A stretch of 64,000 nucleotides of DNA from Diphasiastrum complanatum. Its lineage: Eukaryota > Streptophyta > Lycopodiopsida > Lycopodiales > Lycopodiaceae. Where the stretch lies: contig CM055102.1 of NCBI GenBank assembly GCA_029204225.1, positions 44,524,484 through 44,588,483 on the forward strand, in the 5' to 3' direction. Both the position numbers and the translations under genes were made by a program. Shown in pieces: positions 32,401 through 40,936 of this stretch. The notes beneath the pieces are model-generated. The model searched no databases. It worked only from the letters and a program-made list of their open reading frames with translations, and was not told the DNA's origin. Every line of letters begins with the position of its first letter. The stretch's first letter is position 1.

Positions 32401-35400
32401 TAATCTTGAATTTTGAGCGGCAACTGTGGAACAAGTTGGTCCCAAGCTTGCTGATCTTCCCCCGACGCCATTTTCACCCCATACAAGTGATTACTTGGCG
32501 AGGTGGCCGCCTTGAGTTTCTGCACTAGTTTAGCATTTGTAAAGTTATGTGTGGAACCATCATGAAAAAGAACAGTCACAACTTGGTATCCAATGATCCC
32601 ATTCATACAAATGAGATTGTGGGGGCCAAAAACAGCTGTATTAAAGCAACAATTCTCACAACTACAAGCTATGTACTTTCTTCATGCGTCTCCCCCCCTA
32701 TTTCTTCAAACAAAGCTTAGTTTTTTTGTTTAAACTAGCTTTAGATTTATTTAAACTTGAGTTTACAAGTTTTAGAAAACCTTGTAAACATAAACTTTTA
32801 AGTTTGCAAAGTTTAGAATTTAAATTTTCAGACTTTAGAAACTTAGAAAACTTAAAAACGCATGTTTTACAACATAACTATACAAAGTTAAAGTTATGAA
32901 ACTTTTATAAACATAGTTTCAAAACTCTACAAGAAGTAAGTACGTTTTAAAATGAAAGTACTTTTCAGACAAAGTACAAGTCTCCTCCCAGCATGTGCAA
33001 CTCACACTGTGCAGCAGTGGCCCACCACGGGATCCGCACGCCAAGCTAGCACCTCAGGTAGCGCTCAGGCGCGCGTGTGCGGGGGTTTTCATTCCAAAAA
33101 AAAATGAGCAGTGCTCAAAACTACAATTATTTTTTTTATTTGGGCACCCAAAAGGCCAAGAAACAGCCGTTATGGACTGTACTTTTCAACAGTCAGAAAA
33201 TACAGATTTTCTAGCGGTTCTCCGTGCTCGATCTGTCAAGCAGGATTTAAAAACACGGTTTTAAAAATTTCTGCAACCTAGACGGCTACCAAAAACTAGA
33301 GAACCGTAAAAATCTCAAATCTTCATTAATGTGTCTCCGTTCAACTGTTTCTTTCAATGATGAACTTATGTTAGAACATTATGTCCACTATATGATAATT
33401 CCTTATATTCAAAGGATGTACTAAAATTTGGATTCAAAGCTTGTTTTTTTAATGTGCTCTAATTTCAAGATTATTATCTTGTGCTGTTAGTGTATCTTAT
33501 CCAACAACTTCTGTCCTGGTAGCAACGTCCAACTCCAACGGATCCTTGACAATGAAACAAACTCTTTACGTTACATTTCTGTCGCTGAGCTGGAAAAAGT
33601 AATGGGGTACCCATCTGGCTATACAGATGTTCATTTCAAAAATCCAGTAGAATCTCGGTAAGTGGTGCCTCATATCTTAGGTCTCTATGAGTTTTTTTGT
33701 TTTTAGACCGAGGACTTCAAAGTGCAGAAGAAGACTAAGATGTAAAAAAGTGTACTTTTGACCTTTTGATCACAAAATGTCATGTAACCAGGTCTCAGAT
33801 GATGTCATCTTTTCATCTAGAATTTGATTGACATCCTTCATGAGAATGGACTAGAAATGATGATACTATCTGCACAGTACTTTTGACAGAAAACATCGGA
33901 AGACTAGGCTATGCCAGCAATCAAAAAAACTCCTGCCAGACACATCACTCAGTATTCGCTGGGGTTTGTTGGGTAACAGCTTCTCGGTAACTATGTCAGC
34001 TGTTAACTTGAATACTAGAAATATCATTTGTCTCAACCAAACAGAATGTGCCAGCATTTTAATTTACTTGTATTCTTATAAATTAATGTGTCCTATTCAT
34101 GTACTGAAAATTTCTCAGGTCGCAGTCATTGCATATCTTTTAAGCCCTTTATTGGACCATTCAGTACAGCAATCTGGGCTTGAACCTTTTCCATTTTCTC
34201 AGAAGTTGCGTGAAGATGAGTGCGCTGTGATGGAGCCGGGTGAGGTACTGAACTTTTGAGCAAGTAACACTTCCATTAAACCTGAAAGTTTTTAACTTTA
34301 AACTTTTCAGGAAAGAGCAGTTTTAGCTTGTTCCTGTCGATTTGGTGGCCTGCAAGATCAAACTTGATATCAAGGCCCGTGTTTTCAAAACATTGGGAGT
34401 GAATATCATTTCTGACTCCTGCAAATACTTATAAAACTTATTGCCATGTGACCCTGCAAAACTTGTAGTCTAGAAGTCTTCTAGTTCTGGAATCTGTATG
34501 AATCACAATCTGTTAATTCCATTTGTTTTCTTGAGTGATTGTCAAAATGTAAATCAGTACATCAAATACATGAAAGGTCAGGCTTCGTCAAGACTTATAT
34601 TCCAGCTTTGCTGGTGTTGGGAAAATGAAGATATCGAGTCTTATTAGTCAAATGTATGGTAAGTTTTGTCATAACATTTTCCCTTGTACAATTGTTTTTA
34701 TTAATGCGTTTGATACTGTGATTTATTGAAGCAACCATATCCAAAGTCAAGTGCTTGAGCAACTCTATTAGTGGTCAATATCTACACATGTCGGTTCTGC
34801 CCTTGCAACAACCTTCTGATCTGTCATTGAAAGTAAGGCTGACAAAAGTACTAGTAATGGAGCTGAAAGTTAATTTTCAAAGTATTGATGATATTTATAT
34901 GCTATTCGTGTTGGGATACTATGATTCAAATTTCAGCATTATTAGTTTGTCCTTTCTATATAATGCACAAGAGAGTGAGCAAGAATGGCATTGCAATGAA
35001 ACACGACATAGGCTTTAGGTCTTGTTTTAATAAATCAAATTAACATATCGAGTTAACCATGACCTGAGAAAATTGGGATCAAATTTTGTCTTTGGAACTT
35101 AAATATGAGTTGTAGGCTGAATCTTGTAAATGGTGTTGCAAATTCATTCAAAATTGACGGTCAAGGAAACTTGACACTCATTATTCAAGGAAAACTGTTT
35201 TTCTTTTAATAGATTTGGGCTTTGTTCAATGCACATGAGCGACCCAATTGGTATGCCTTGATCATAAGTACATCTGGCGGAAGGTTCTCACCATCACAAA
35301 CAAATGGAGACAGAGGGCCAGTTGATATTCATGTGTGAGAAAATTCTTTCTTTTGTTTCGAGTCAATGCCATTTGTGTGAAAGGTGAGGCTGTGATCTCG

Positions 35401-37002
35401 TGTTCATTATCTCATTAATGCAACAAGAGTTACTGGATCCTTATGTGTATGCAGGCGATTCTTAAAGCTGGATCCTGAGTACTTGAATGTAGAAAATGAT
35501 AAATGGAATCCAATACGGGGAACTGGAAGATACACACTAATGCCAAATATTGACGCTCAAAATTCCTGGCTTCCCTTTTCTCACAGGTAAAGTCTATTTT
35601 TCAAAATAGTATAATAAGCTGGTCTTTATAGCTTCAGTTCTTTTCACCGAATTCTGCCTTGTGGTGGAATTTTGATATACACTCTTCCATTAGCTTAGAT
35701 CTGATATATTCTTGTTTTCCTGCTTTTCCTTGTACTGATGCCAACCTCTGCTAGCTGTAAATAGCGATCTTTAAGATTATGTTTGTGATTGAAGGTTTCT
35801 TAGACAGGAAATTAGTAACTTGTATCTACCACTTGGATATCCTAAAGCAAGTTTTTGTTCTTATGATGCAGGGTCATCAGCACCATCAAACTCGAAGATG
35901 ACTATTTTATTTATCCTGGAAAAGGTCAAGTATGGGCAGTCTATGATCCTAAAACTCATCGCCCTGCTCCCTTTTTTGTGGTGGGTGAAAACTGGCTTTT
36001 TTTTCATATGAGCAAGATAATCTCGTACCTCGTAGATCTGTCAAGTCAGTACTTTGCATGTTCTCTGGCACGAAGTTGTAGATTTAGCTCAAGGAAATAG
36101 AATTAATTCTCTGTAGGAGGAAGGCACTTGGGTTATGATATCAATGCAAGTCTCCTCTACTGTTTGAAACCTTCTGATTGGTCGACATTTGTTTTTATTG
36201 CATTAGTGGACATTTGTCAATCTGGCATTTTAATGTTTTGATACTTCATGTACATAAGACGTATGTTATGTTATGACTTAAACATTGTCTATCACTTGCC
36301 ATTATAGAGCTTTCAACCTTGTCCTGTATATGCCCCTGGCATTTCTGGCCAATTTCAACTGGAGTAGAAGTGTGGCCATGTACTAATGTGAACTTTTTTT
36401 TTATCCAAGCTGTTTCTACAACGAAATTATGGACTGCTACATAAGAATCACCTTTGAGATTCGAGAATTTGTTTTCTAATGTTTTGAAAATGAGCTTTTC
36501 ATAGCGGTTCTTGCCAGATGCAATTTCTTACATATTTCAGGGCTTGTATATGACGCCATAAATTTGATTTTCTTGGAATAGTATGTGTTGGAGATGGAGC
36601 TTCATTGTGGCCCAGGGATTCCAACAAAGCCAGGACAGGAGGGTTACAAGGCTTTTTGCTACTTGATGCAGGAAACTGTCTCTCCTGAAATATTCAGGTA
36701 TTTTTCTAACACAAAATTATCACGGAATAGTCAGAAGGTGGCAAAACCATACAAAGTTTTTATAAATAATCACTAAGTCACATATTTTCATTGATTCCAC
36801 CTGCAGGTGCACTACCAAAAAGTTGGAATACACAGACTTATCGCAGTTCTGCTTTATGGTACCTTTCTTTTACAAAAATGAGTCAGGGCTTTTCAAGCTG
36901 GACTACAATGCCAAAGGAAGAAAGTCTCTGGTTGACTATCATGAGAGACAATTTAAGAAACACACACAAGATCTCTTAGATAACATGGATGATTCAGTCT
37001 AG
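23392..37002 (+). CDS. DNMT3-type DNA methyltransferase with C-terminal DUF3444 domain (predicted fusion gene, 13 recognised exons)
   Basis: Nuclear enzyme expected to transfer methyl from S-adenosylmethionine to carbon 5 of cytosine. Thirteen exons with GT/AG borders give about 583 residues. Order: a charged helix (1-34), motif I FDGIGG (71-76), motif IV with catalytic Cys in PCQDLS (Cys about 137), motif VI ENV (175-177), DNMT3-like [18 protein letters not shown], motif [12 protein letters not shown] (288-296) and LLGNSFSV (310-317), then DUF3444 (about 359 to near the end). Canonical motif order excludes [11 protein letters not shown]...DLVVGG resembles DNMT3 GDVR.VT...DLVIGG. PCQ replaces the animal PCN. 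No PWWP, ADD, UBA, BAH or chromodomain was seen. The segment near motif VIII is unassigned and lies in a TE-filled intron. Exon phases agree except between the exons ending near 35984 and starting at 36582. Alternative: two genes, the first ending at the stop 34257-34259. Confidence 0.72.
23858..24040 (+). CDS. Exon 2, motif I (SAM binding)
   Basis: Acceptor ATGGCAG, donor GTAAGT, 183 bases, phase 0 at both ends. Reads [13 protein letters not shown], then [20 protein letters not shown] and GYSSEI. FDGIGG is the glycine loop that binds S-adenosylmethionine; the acidic residue in SSEI is where motif II contacts the ribose. This is the most diagnostic exon of the gene. Confidence 0.9.
25852..26009 (+). 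CDS. Exon 3, motif IV (catalytic cysteine)
   Basis: Acceptor CCTGTGCAG, donor GTATGA, phase 0 in and phase 2 out. Reads [47 protein letters not shown]. The Cys of PCQ is the nucleophile that attacks C6 of cytosine. The 1.8-kb intron before it holds only a purine-rich tract (24840-24890) and unremarkable AT-rich sequence. Confidence 0.9.
26839..26907 (+). CDS. Exon 4, LFFE helix
   Basis: A short 69-base exon after a T-rich tract (TTTTTTTGCACTTTTCAG) with donor GTAAGT. Reads [20 protein letters not shown] and KPKW across its borders, matching the LF.E..R.....P segment between motifs IV and VI. Split codons restore the frame on both sides. Confidence 0.88.
27100..27334 (+). CDS. Exon 5, motif VI and DNMT3 signature
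   Basis: Acceptor TTCTTCTAG, donor GTAAGT, phase 0 out. Reads [40 protein letters not shown] and TNVPHP. ENV holds the glutamate that protonates the cytosine ring. I-D-x2-E-[LV]-[ST]-x4-R-x-R-x-[YF]-W-x-N-x-P is the pattern best matched by DNMT3 ([20 protein letters not shown] in animals) and by some phage-type C5 enzymes. Confidence 0.9.
29150..29500 (-). mobile_element. Copia RT fragment beside the intronic Gypsy
   Basis: Minus-strand reading gives [20 protein letters not shown], then VDDFLL (the YVDD active site with its Tyr codon replaced by a stop), [14 protein letters not shown] and [15 protein letters not shown]. The order matches Copia RT around the active site (VDD.-L.........-F.MKDLG...-YFLG). 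It directly adjoins the Gypsy integrase at 29497 with no LTR between, so one element is inserted in, or recombined with, the other. Confidence 0.6.
29497..30604 (-). mobile_element. Gypsy RNase H end, zinc finger and integrase
   Basis: From 30604 downward: [46 protein letters not shown] (RNase H end; family has DALSR), the H2C2 finger [15 protein letters not shown] and CEQCQQNK, then integrase [29 protein letters not shown] and [17 protein letters not shown]. Acidic catalytic positions appear as D in ISMDFV, D in SDRD and E in QTERIN. The integrase frame is open for 249 codons, so this copy is less decayed than most others in the window. The C-terminal domain after [10 protein letters not shown] is lost at the Copia junction. 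Confidence 0.88.
30605..32620 (-). mobile_element. Gypsy protease and RT (frameshifted)
   Basis: Protease region 32316-32606 reads [20 protein letters not shown] and [11 protein letters not shown]; the catalytic D of DSGSTHNF is H here (HDGSTHNF). RT pieces are [58 protein letters not shown], the YLDD box out of frame at about 31215, [20 protein letters not shown] and [12 protein letters not shown]. Stops and frameshifts divide it. Gag and LTRs were not found in 32620-33300. It lies antisense within the methyltransferase intron. Confidence 0.85.
32990..33095. other. GC-rich patch in the large intron
   Basis: Short GC-rich stretch (CGCTCAGGCGCGCGTGTGCG at about 33062) in DNA that is otherwise strongly AT-rich. 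It may be the leader or LTR edge of the antisense Gypsy, or a captured fragment. Nothing coding was recognised. Confidence 0.4.
33491..33657 (+). CDS. Exon 6 (recognised), motif IX
   Basis: Acceptor GTGCTGTTAG, donor GTAAGT, phase 0 in and phase 2 out. Reads [20 protein letters not shown], then [43 protein letters not shown] aligns with animal DNMT3 [20 protein letters not shown], just after the short target-recognition loop. Phase 0 would let it join exon 5 directly, but a missing phase-0 exon is more likely. Confidence 0.85.
33953..33986 (+). CDS. Exon 7 (34-base microexon), motif X first half
   Basis: Acceptor ATCACTCAG, donor GTAACT. It encodes [11 protein letters not shown] after the split arginine codon. 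LLGNSFS is motif X, which packs on motif I; animal DNMT3 has LLGRSWS here. The exon splits motif X from its last helix. Confidence 0.8.
34119..34244 (+). CDS. Exon 8, end of motif X and linker to DUF3444
   Basis: Acceptor TTTCTCAG, then [37 protein letters not shown] and donor GTACTG in phase 0. [12 protein letters not shown] matches DNMT3 VPVIRHLFAPLK, the end of the catalytic fold. Animal enzymes stop within a few residues. Here about 25 more codons lead to PGE, just where DUF3444 domains start (pattern: F..G.IWA.Y). Reading through the donor would meet a stop at 34257-34259. Confidence 0.75.
34245..35212 (+). other. Intron joining the methyltransferase to DUF3444
   Basis: A 968-base AT-rich interval from GAG|GTACTG to TTTTCTTTTAATAG. 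No transposon, no promoter-like element and no J-domain coding sequence (no HPD motif) was recognised. That argues against a separate J-domain gene starting here. Confidence 0.55.
35213..35334 (+). CDS. Exon 9, start of DUF3444
   Basis: Acceptor TTTTAATAG, donor GTGAGA, phase 0 in and phase 2 out. Reads [26 protein letters not shown] and GPVDIHV. DUF3444 domains start [FI]WA[LV]Y....MPR[FY]YA.I, which this matches with a shortened loop. Confidence 0.7.
35455..35586 (+). CDS. Exon 10, DUF3444 middle
   Basis: Acceptor TATGCAG, donor GTAAAG. Reads [28 protein letters not shown] and NSWLPFSHR. In DUF3444 this is the V.WL....-cG.F..G......-FSH.V segment. The FSH motif is the clearest marker. Confidence 0.7.
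35872..35984 (+). CDS. Exon 11, DUF3444 I.P.KG.VWA.Y motif
   Basis: Acceptor TTATGATGCAG. Reads [38 protein letters not shown][KG]KG.[VT]WA[LV]Y is the hallmark in the middle of DUF3444. The 3' border is uncertain: a GT at 35985 gives phase 1, which does not fit the next exon; an earlier GTGGTG donor or a small missed exon would fix this. Confidence 0.68.
36582..36697 (+). CDS. Exon 12, DUF3444
   Basis: Acceptor TTGGAATAG, donor GTATTT, phase 2 out. Reads [14 protein letters not shown] and [14 protein letters not shown], then SPEIFR. This corresponds in position to the YE.VE.L......V..L.K..GFK..F part of DUF3444. A competing frame closes with a stop before the donor. Confidence 0.6.
36807..37002 (+). 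CDS. Exon 13, DUF3444 end and stop
   Basis: Acceptor CCACCTGCAG. Reads [30 protein letters not shown] and a charged tail with [15 protein letters not shown], stop TAG at 37000-37002. The usual DUF3444 end is .IP...L..FSH.[IV]PSF......-LDP.A.P; here FSH is FCF. A polyadenylation site was not assigned. Confidence 0.68.
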
Positions 37003-37446
37003 TTCCTGAATTTCAATTGGCCACAAGTTATTTACTTGCTGCACCTGCACTTGTGGACTTATGCCTCTTTTCACTTGGATAGCAAATGTATTTTCGGCAA
37101 GTGAGTTAATACTACATAGCATAGTTGCAAACCCTGCTCTGGAATGCGATCCAGAGATTAGGTTTTTCCATTTTTTATTTATTTATACTTTTCCTTAAGA
37201 TTCTTTCTGCTTTGTGTTGAGATTTTTTTGGGTGAACTCACAAAATTAGTTGAGAGAGCTTTCTTCCATCATCCTTTCCACATCTCTTGAATGGGCATGG
37301 AGAAGGCAAGTGAATAAAGAATACATTCATTGCGCTATCCTTGTTTCATGGTTGCTTTCTTTATAGAGCTGCAATTTTTATGATTGTGTTTCCAGCCTCT
37401 TTAAGTAGCTCACTGTACAGAATACTTGTAGCTAGCATGTATGAAC

Positions 37447-38440
37447 CTTAGAAGCCCGTTCCAAGCAAAATGGGTCGGAACGTTCCGTTCCGCCTGTTTC
37501 GTACGTTCCGGAACATACTGGCTCGGAACGAGTCAGTTCAAGCTAAAAAAAATGGTAAACGACCCTGCTGGCCCGCGCATTCTGCATTTCACAGATAGCG
37601 AGCAGGGAAAGTGCGCCTACATCCATTTTGGGGATGAGCTGAGATCAGAGAAGCCCCAACAGCAAAACTTCATACTTGCAACGGGTGAGCGTCTCGATAT
37701 GACGTTAACACTGCAGTCTTCAAAAGTTGCAGGGACGCTTGCTCAAACCTTTGAATGTGGCTTATAGACAGCAATACCAGTATCTCAAAAGCTGTCATTG
37801 GCTGGCAAGCGGTTCGCACTATGTTCAACAATTCCTGTCTTGAAGGCGGATCTTGCTTCACGGAGAAATTTATATGCAGCACTACCGTTCCTTTGACCTG
37901 CTCAAACATATCAGCATAATTGATTCTTGATGTCTTTTTTGCACGACATCCATTTTCCCTGGATTTCTTACCAATATCATCGCCATCCAATCTATTAAAA
38001 AATACGAGCTAGAATTGCTGTCTGAGCCACGCTATATATCTTGATTCTGTTCCTTAATCTCCAATGCTGTGTTAAAAACCATGTTATCCGAGCCAGAATT
38101 GCTGTCTGACCCACGCTATATTTGAGACGTCTCAAAACCGTGGATGACGTGACGTGGGCCTGAACGAAGCCACTACTCACAGACGCCTTTATGATGGAAG
38201 GAATTTTGCAACCAAGATAACCCGTAGAAGCATAATGCATAGAACTGCAATCAAGTATAGAACCAGAACGCAATCCTAAATGGAAGCCAAACGCTTAGTT
38301 ACCCGGTCTGTCTATCAACTCTCAGCATATGTTATTTTTTTCTTTGTTAAAAAAAGCATATTTTTTAATTTTTTTTGGGAGTCCCGTTCCGGAACGGAAC
38401 GCGTTCGAGAACGCGTTTCATTCCGGAACGGGCAACTAAG
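37447..38440. mobile_element. Non-autonomous TIR DNA transposon, about 1 kb
   Basis: Starts CTTAGAAGCCCGTTCC and ends GGAACGGGCAACTAAG, so its ends are CTTAG[AAG/TTG]CCCGTTCC in inverted orientation. TATGAAC is found just outside both ends (37440-37446 and 38443-38449), an imperfect 7-9 bp target duplication as in hAT or MULE elements. Subterminal GTTCCGGAACG palindromes occur at both ends. The interior is less AT-rich than its surroundings and holds open frames on both strands, listed separately. A 176-bp relative lies at 56857-57032. Confidence 0.75.
37670..37990 (-). CDS. Unknown open frame inside the TIR transposon
   Basis: A 106-codon minus-strand frame with SRINYADMFEQVKGTVVLHI and KQDPPSRQELLNIVRTACQP. 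It has the look of real protein (mixed composition, no low complexity) but I recognise no family. The opposite strand (37441-37767) is also open (RILHFTDSEQGKCAYIHFGD). Either could be a captured host exon; only one can be genuine coding sequence. No start context or splice evidence decides it. Confidence 0.25.
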   Translation of the reverse strand: MDGDDIGKKSRENGCRAKKTSRINYADMFEQVKGTVVLHINFSVKQDPPSRQELLNIVRTACQPMTAFEILVLLSISHIQRFEQASLQLLKTAVLTSYRDAHPLQV

Positions 38441-39493
38441 GCTATGAACAAACATATTTGGATGATTTTTTGGCAAAAAAACATAACACTTTCTCTATCT
38501 CTTTGGAAACTTCTGTACTTTCAGATCTTATCAGTCGTAAAGATTCATCTATTTTATCTAGGTATTTGTATCGATTGCACAAAAAGCAGTTGTACAGATT
38601 TTAAAGCAAAAGATTAAGTTCTAGAAAAGAGTTCATCGCTGAAATTTTCCAGAATTTATATGCATAGTCATTGATTGTCAGTATGTCCCTGTAAAAGTAA
38701 ATCATGTGAGATGATCATGCCTCAAGTGAGACCGACCAAATCAGCTAACTAACTAAATTACCGAAACAATCTCAACCATTAGACTTTGTTCCCCAAAAAG
38801 AAGAAAAAATCTTAAATTTGCAATTTGGGTCGCAGGTCACTAACAATCCGGAATGTGCGTTCTAAACATTTTTGCAGCGGATTGTGCCACTGCAACTATG
38901 TTACGTAGGTAACAGTATTTGTGCATGATTTTGCAATGTAGTTTTCTCCAGTTTTTCATAGCATGTCACTTTCTGGTCTTGAGGTCCACTGCTGTTGGCG
39001 ACCATGATTTTACCCTCAATGTCGGCAGCATGATTGTTCAAGACAGTTCCAGAAGAATCTCGAATCTGGATTCCGACTTACCGTCTGAATTATTTTTTTT
39101 TGAGATTCATGGTGTTCCAAAATGCCATTTGCTTCTTAGTCAACACTGGTATACCCAAAGAGAATCTGGAATTTTTTGAAACCCAGATAGCAACTTACGC
39201 TTGGGTATTGGTGAGACATAAGCAGTGCCGGTTGGCTAAGATTGTTTGTGTATTGAATTCTATATTATTGTTTTGATATAGGTTCTGACTTTTTTGGTTG
39301 CATTTATATTTTTTCCAAGCTTTACCTTACGACATCATTGACTTCTCAAATCAAATTTGAAATAGACATGTTCCAAGTTCACTTCATTCTGATTATTTAG
39401 TAGAAAATAGAACTTATTTGAATAGGATCAATTTGAATAAGTTTTGTACGATGGTTCAGTAGTTAAAATTTCATGCAAAATGCTACCTTAGCG

Positions 39494-39495
<2 letters not shown>

Positions 39496-39552
<57 letters not shown>
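39496..39552. repeat. (CT)28 microsatellite
   Basis: A perfect run of CT for 57 bases. The length and purity make it a likely polymorphic marker. The minus-strand frame through it encodes only alternating Arg-Glu and is not a gene. Confidence 0.97.
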
Positions 39553-39554
<2 letters not shown>

Positions 39555-39953
39555 GAAATGAGAAATATGTGCAAGAAAATTCAGCAACACATGGACCATT
39601 GAGATTTTGAAGTGGGAGAAATGTTAGCTGCCAAAGAGATGTAAAATGCATCGTTATCAGCATATTGAGTTAAAGTGTGTCTTAGATGGACAGGTCAGAT
39701 TTGAGACATTTGAGATTGATTTCACCTATAGACCTCAAATTTCACCTTCTACATTGTCAAAACTAGTGTGATAAATATTTGAGTCAATCTCAAATTGTAT
39801 GTAATGGTTGAAATGTGTTGAAAACAAACCATTTAGGTACACCACAAAAAGGTTGATCCACAAGCATAATTAAGAATATTTATGTGATTTTATATTTTAG
39901 GCACAAATGTTTGAAAGTTTGTCCAAGTTGCACTTCATTGGCTTAAATTAGCC

Positions 39954-39958
<5 letters not shown>

Positions 39959-39990
<32 letters not shown>
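39959..39990. repeat. (TG)n microsatellite
   Basis: A perfect TG run of about 16 units, 400 bases from the CT tract. Confidence 0.95.
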
Positions 39991-39992
<2 letters not shown>

Positions 39993-40936
39993 AGTTTTAC
40001 TTGTCCCAAGCTTTGACCTTGTGGACATGTAGTATCGCCTCGACTGGCCGTAGTGAGCATGAATGTGTATTTTGATCACGCAATATATTTCCTAAGTATT
40101 TACAAAAAATCTAGAAAACTTGAACAAGAAGCTCCTTTCTTCTCACAAAATCTACATTGTTGTATTTGATGTAATATATAAAAATCAAAGGAGCCAAACT
40201 GCTAGCTCAGCTAGTCACAAGATAATTAACCTCACACTTCAGTAAAAAATACACATGCTTTGGAATTGTGCTATCAACTACGCAACATGTCATGGCACAT
40301 TGTAACCAAGGTGCCAAGCATGGGATGAACATTCATGTAGGAATACTTAGGTAGCAAGTAAGAATATAGTTGCAATTCGCCAACCAAATGTAGCTGAGAA
40401 TTAAGTACAAGCGAAAACTTTGAAAATATTTAGATGTCATTATGGGGAACAAAAAAAGCACAAACCATGAACTAGAACTTTGAGTAGAATCAAGTGCATA
40501 TTTCTCATTAAATCGGATTGTGGAACATTGAGACATAAAAGCCTAAGCGGTCATCTTTTTCACTTTGACCATAACAAGGCCTTTCATCCAGATTTTTCAA
40601 GGAACCAACTTAAGTTTATCAATGAGAACTTGTTAAATCATTATGGCACTCCTTTTCCAATACATCGATTCAAATTTGAATTTCCAATGTGATTGGAACC
40701 CTCACATCTAGAAAAAACTTGTGAACTATTTCAAGATCTCCTCCAAGGATCCAAGACTAGGATGCTAGATGTAGTAAAACAAAGAGAACGGATAGTGGAT
40801 CAAACTTACCCAACCAATCTAGATCAAACGGATATAGCTCCCAAGCTATACACCAACAAAGACTCGGTAGGAGAGATGTCACACCAATAGCATGTAGTTT
40901 CCATACACAAAATCAAGCTCTCTCCATGGGTGGCCT

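Larger units (their letters stand above)
27335..33490 (+). other. 6.2-kb intron enlarged by transposons
   Basis: Between exon 5 and the next recognised exon lie a Copia RT scrap (about 29150-29500) and a Gypsy pol (29497-32620), both antisense to the gene. 28150-29150 shows nothing recognisable. 32640-33480 is AT-rich apart from a GC-rich patch at 32990-33090. In-frame TAG directly before 33491 prevents upward extension of the following exon. The conserved R-[TS]-[IL]-T region (motif VIII) of DNMT3 should be encoded here but I could not find it. Confidence 0.6.
38450..40690. other. Spacer with microsatellites
   Basis: No gene recognised. It contains the (CT)n and (TG)n tracts listed separately. 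Confidence 0.4.

Noticed and set aside
23876-34259. DRM-type (rearranged) or CMT methyltransferase
   Set aside because: Motif I precedes IV, VI and X, so not DRM; no chromodomain between motifs and no BAH, so not CMT or MET1.
34755-35018. Separate J-domain or other gene between the methyltransferase and DUF3444
   Set aside because: No HPD motif or helical J-domain pattern was found in 34245-35212; the open stretch shows no homology and lies in the predicted intron.
39463-39663. Minus-strand Arg-Glu repeat protein
   Set aside because: Produced entirely by the (CT)n microsatellite.
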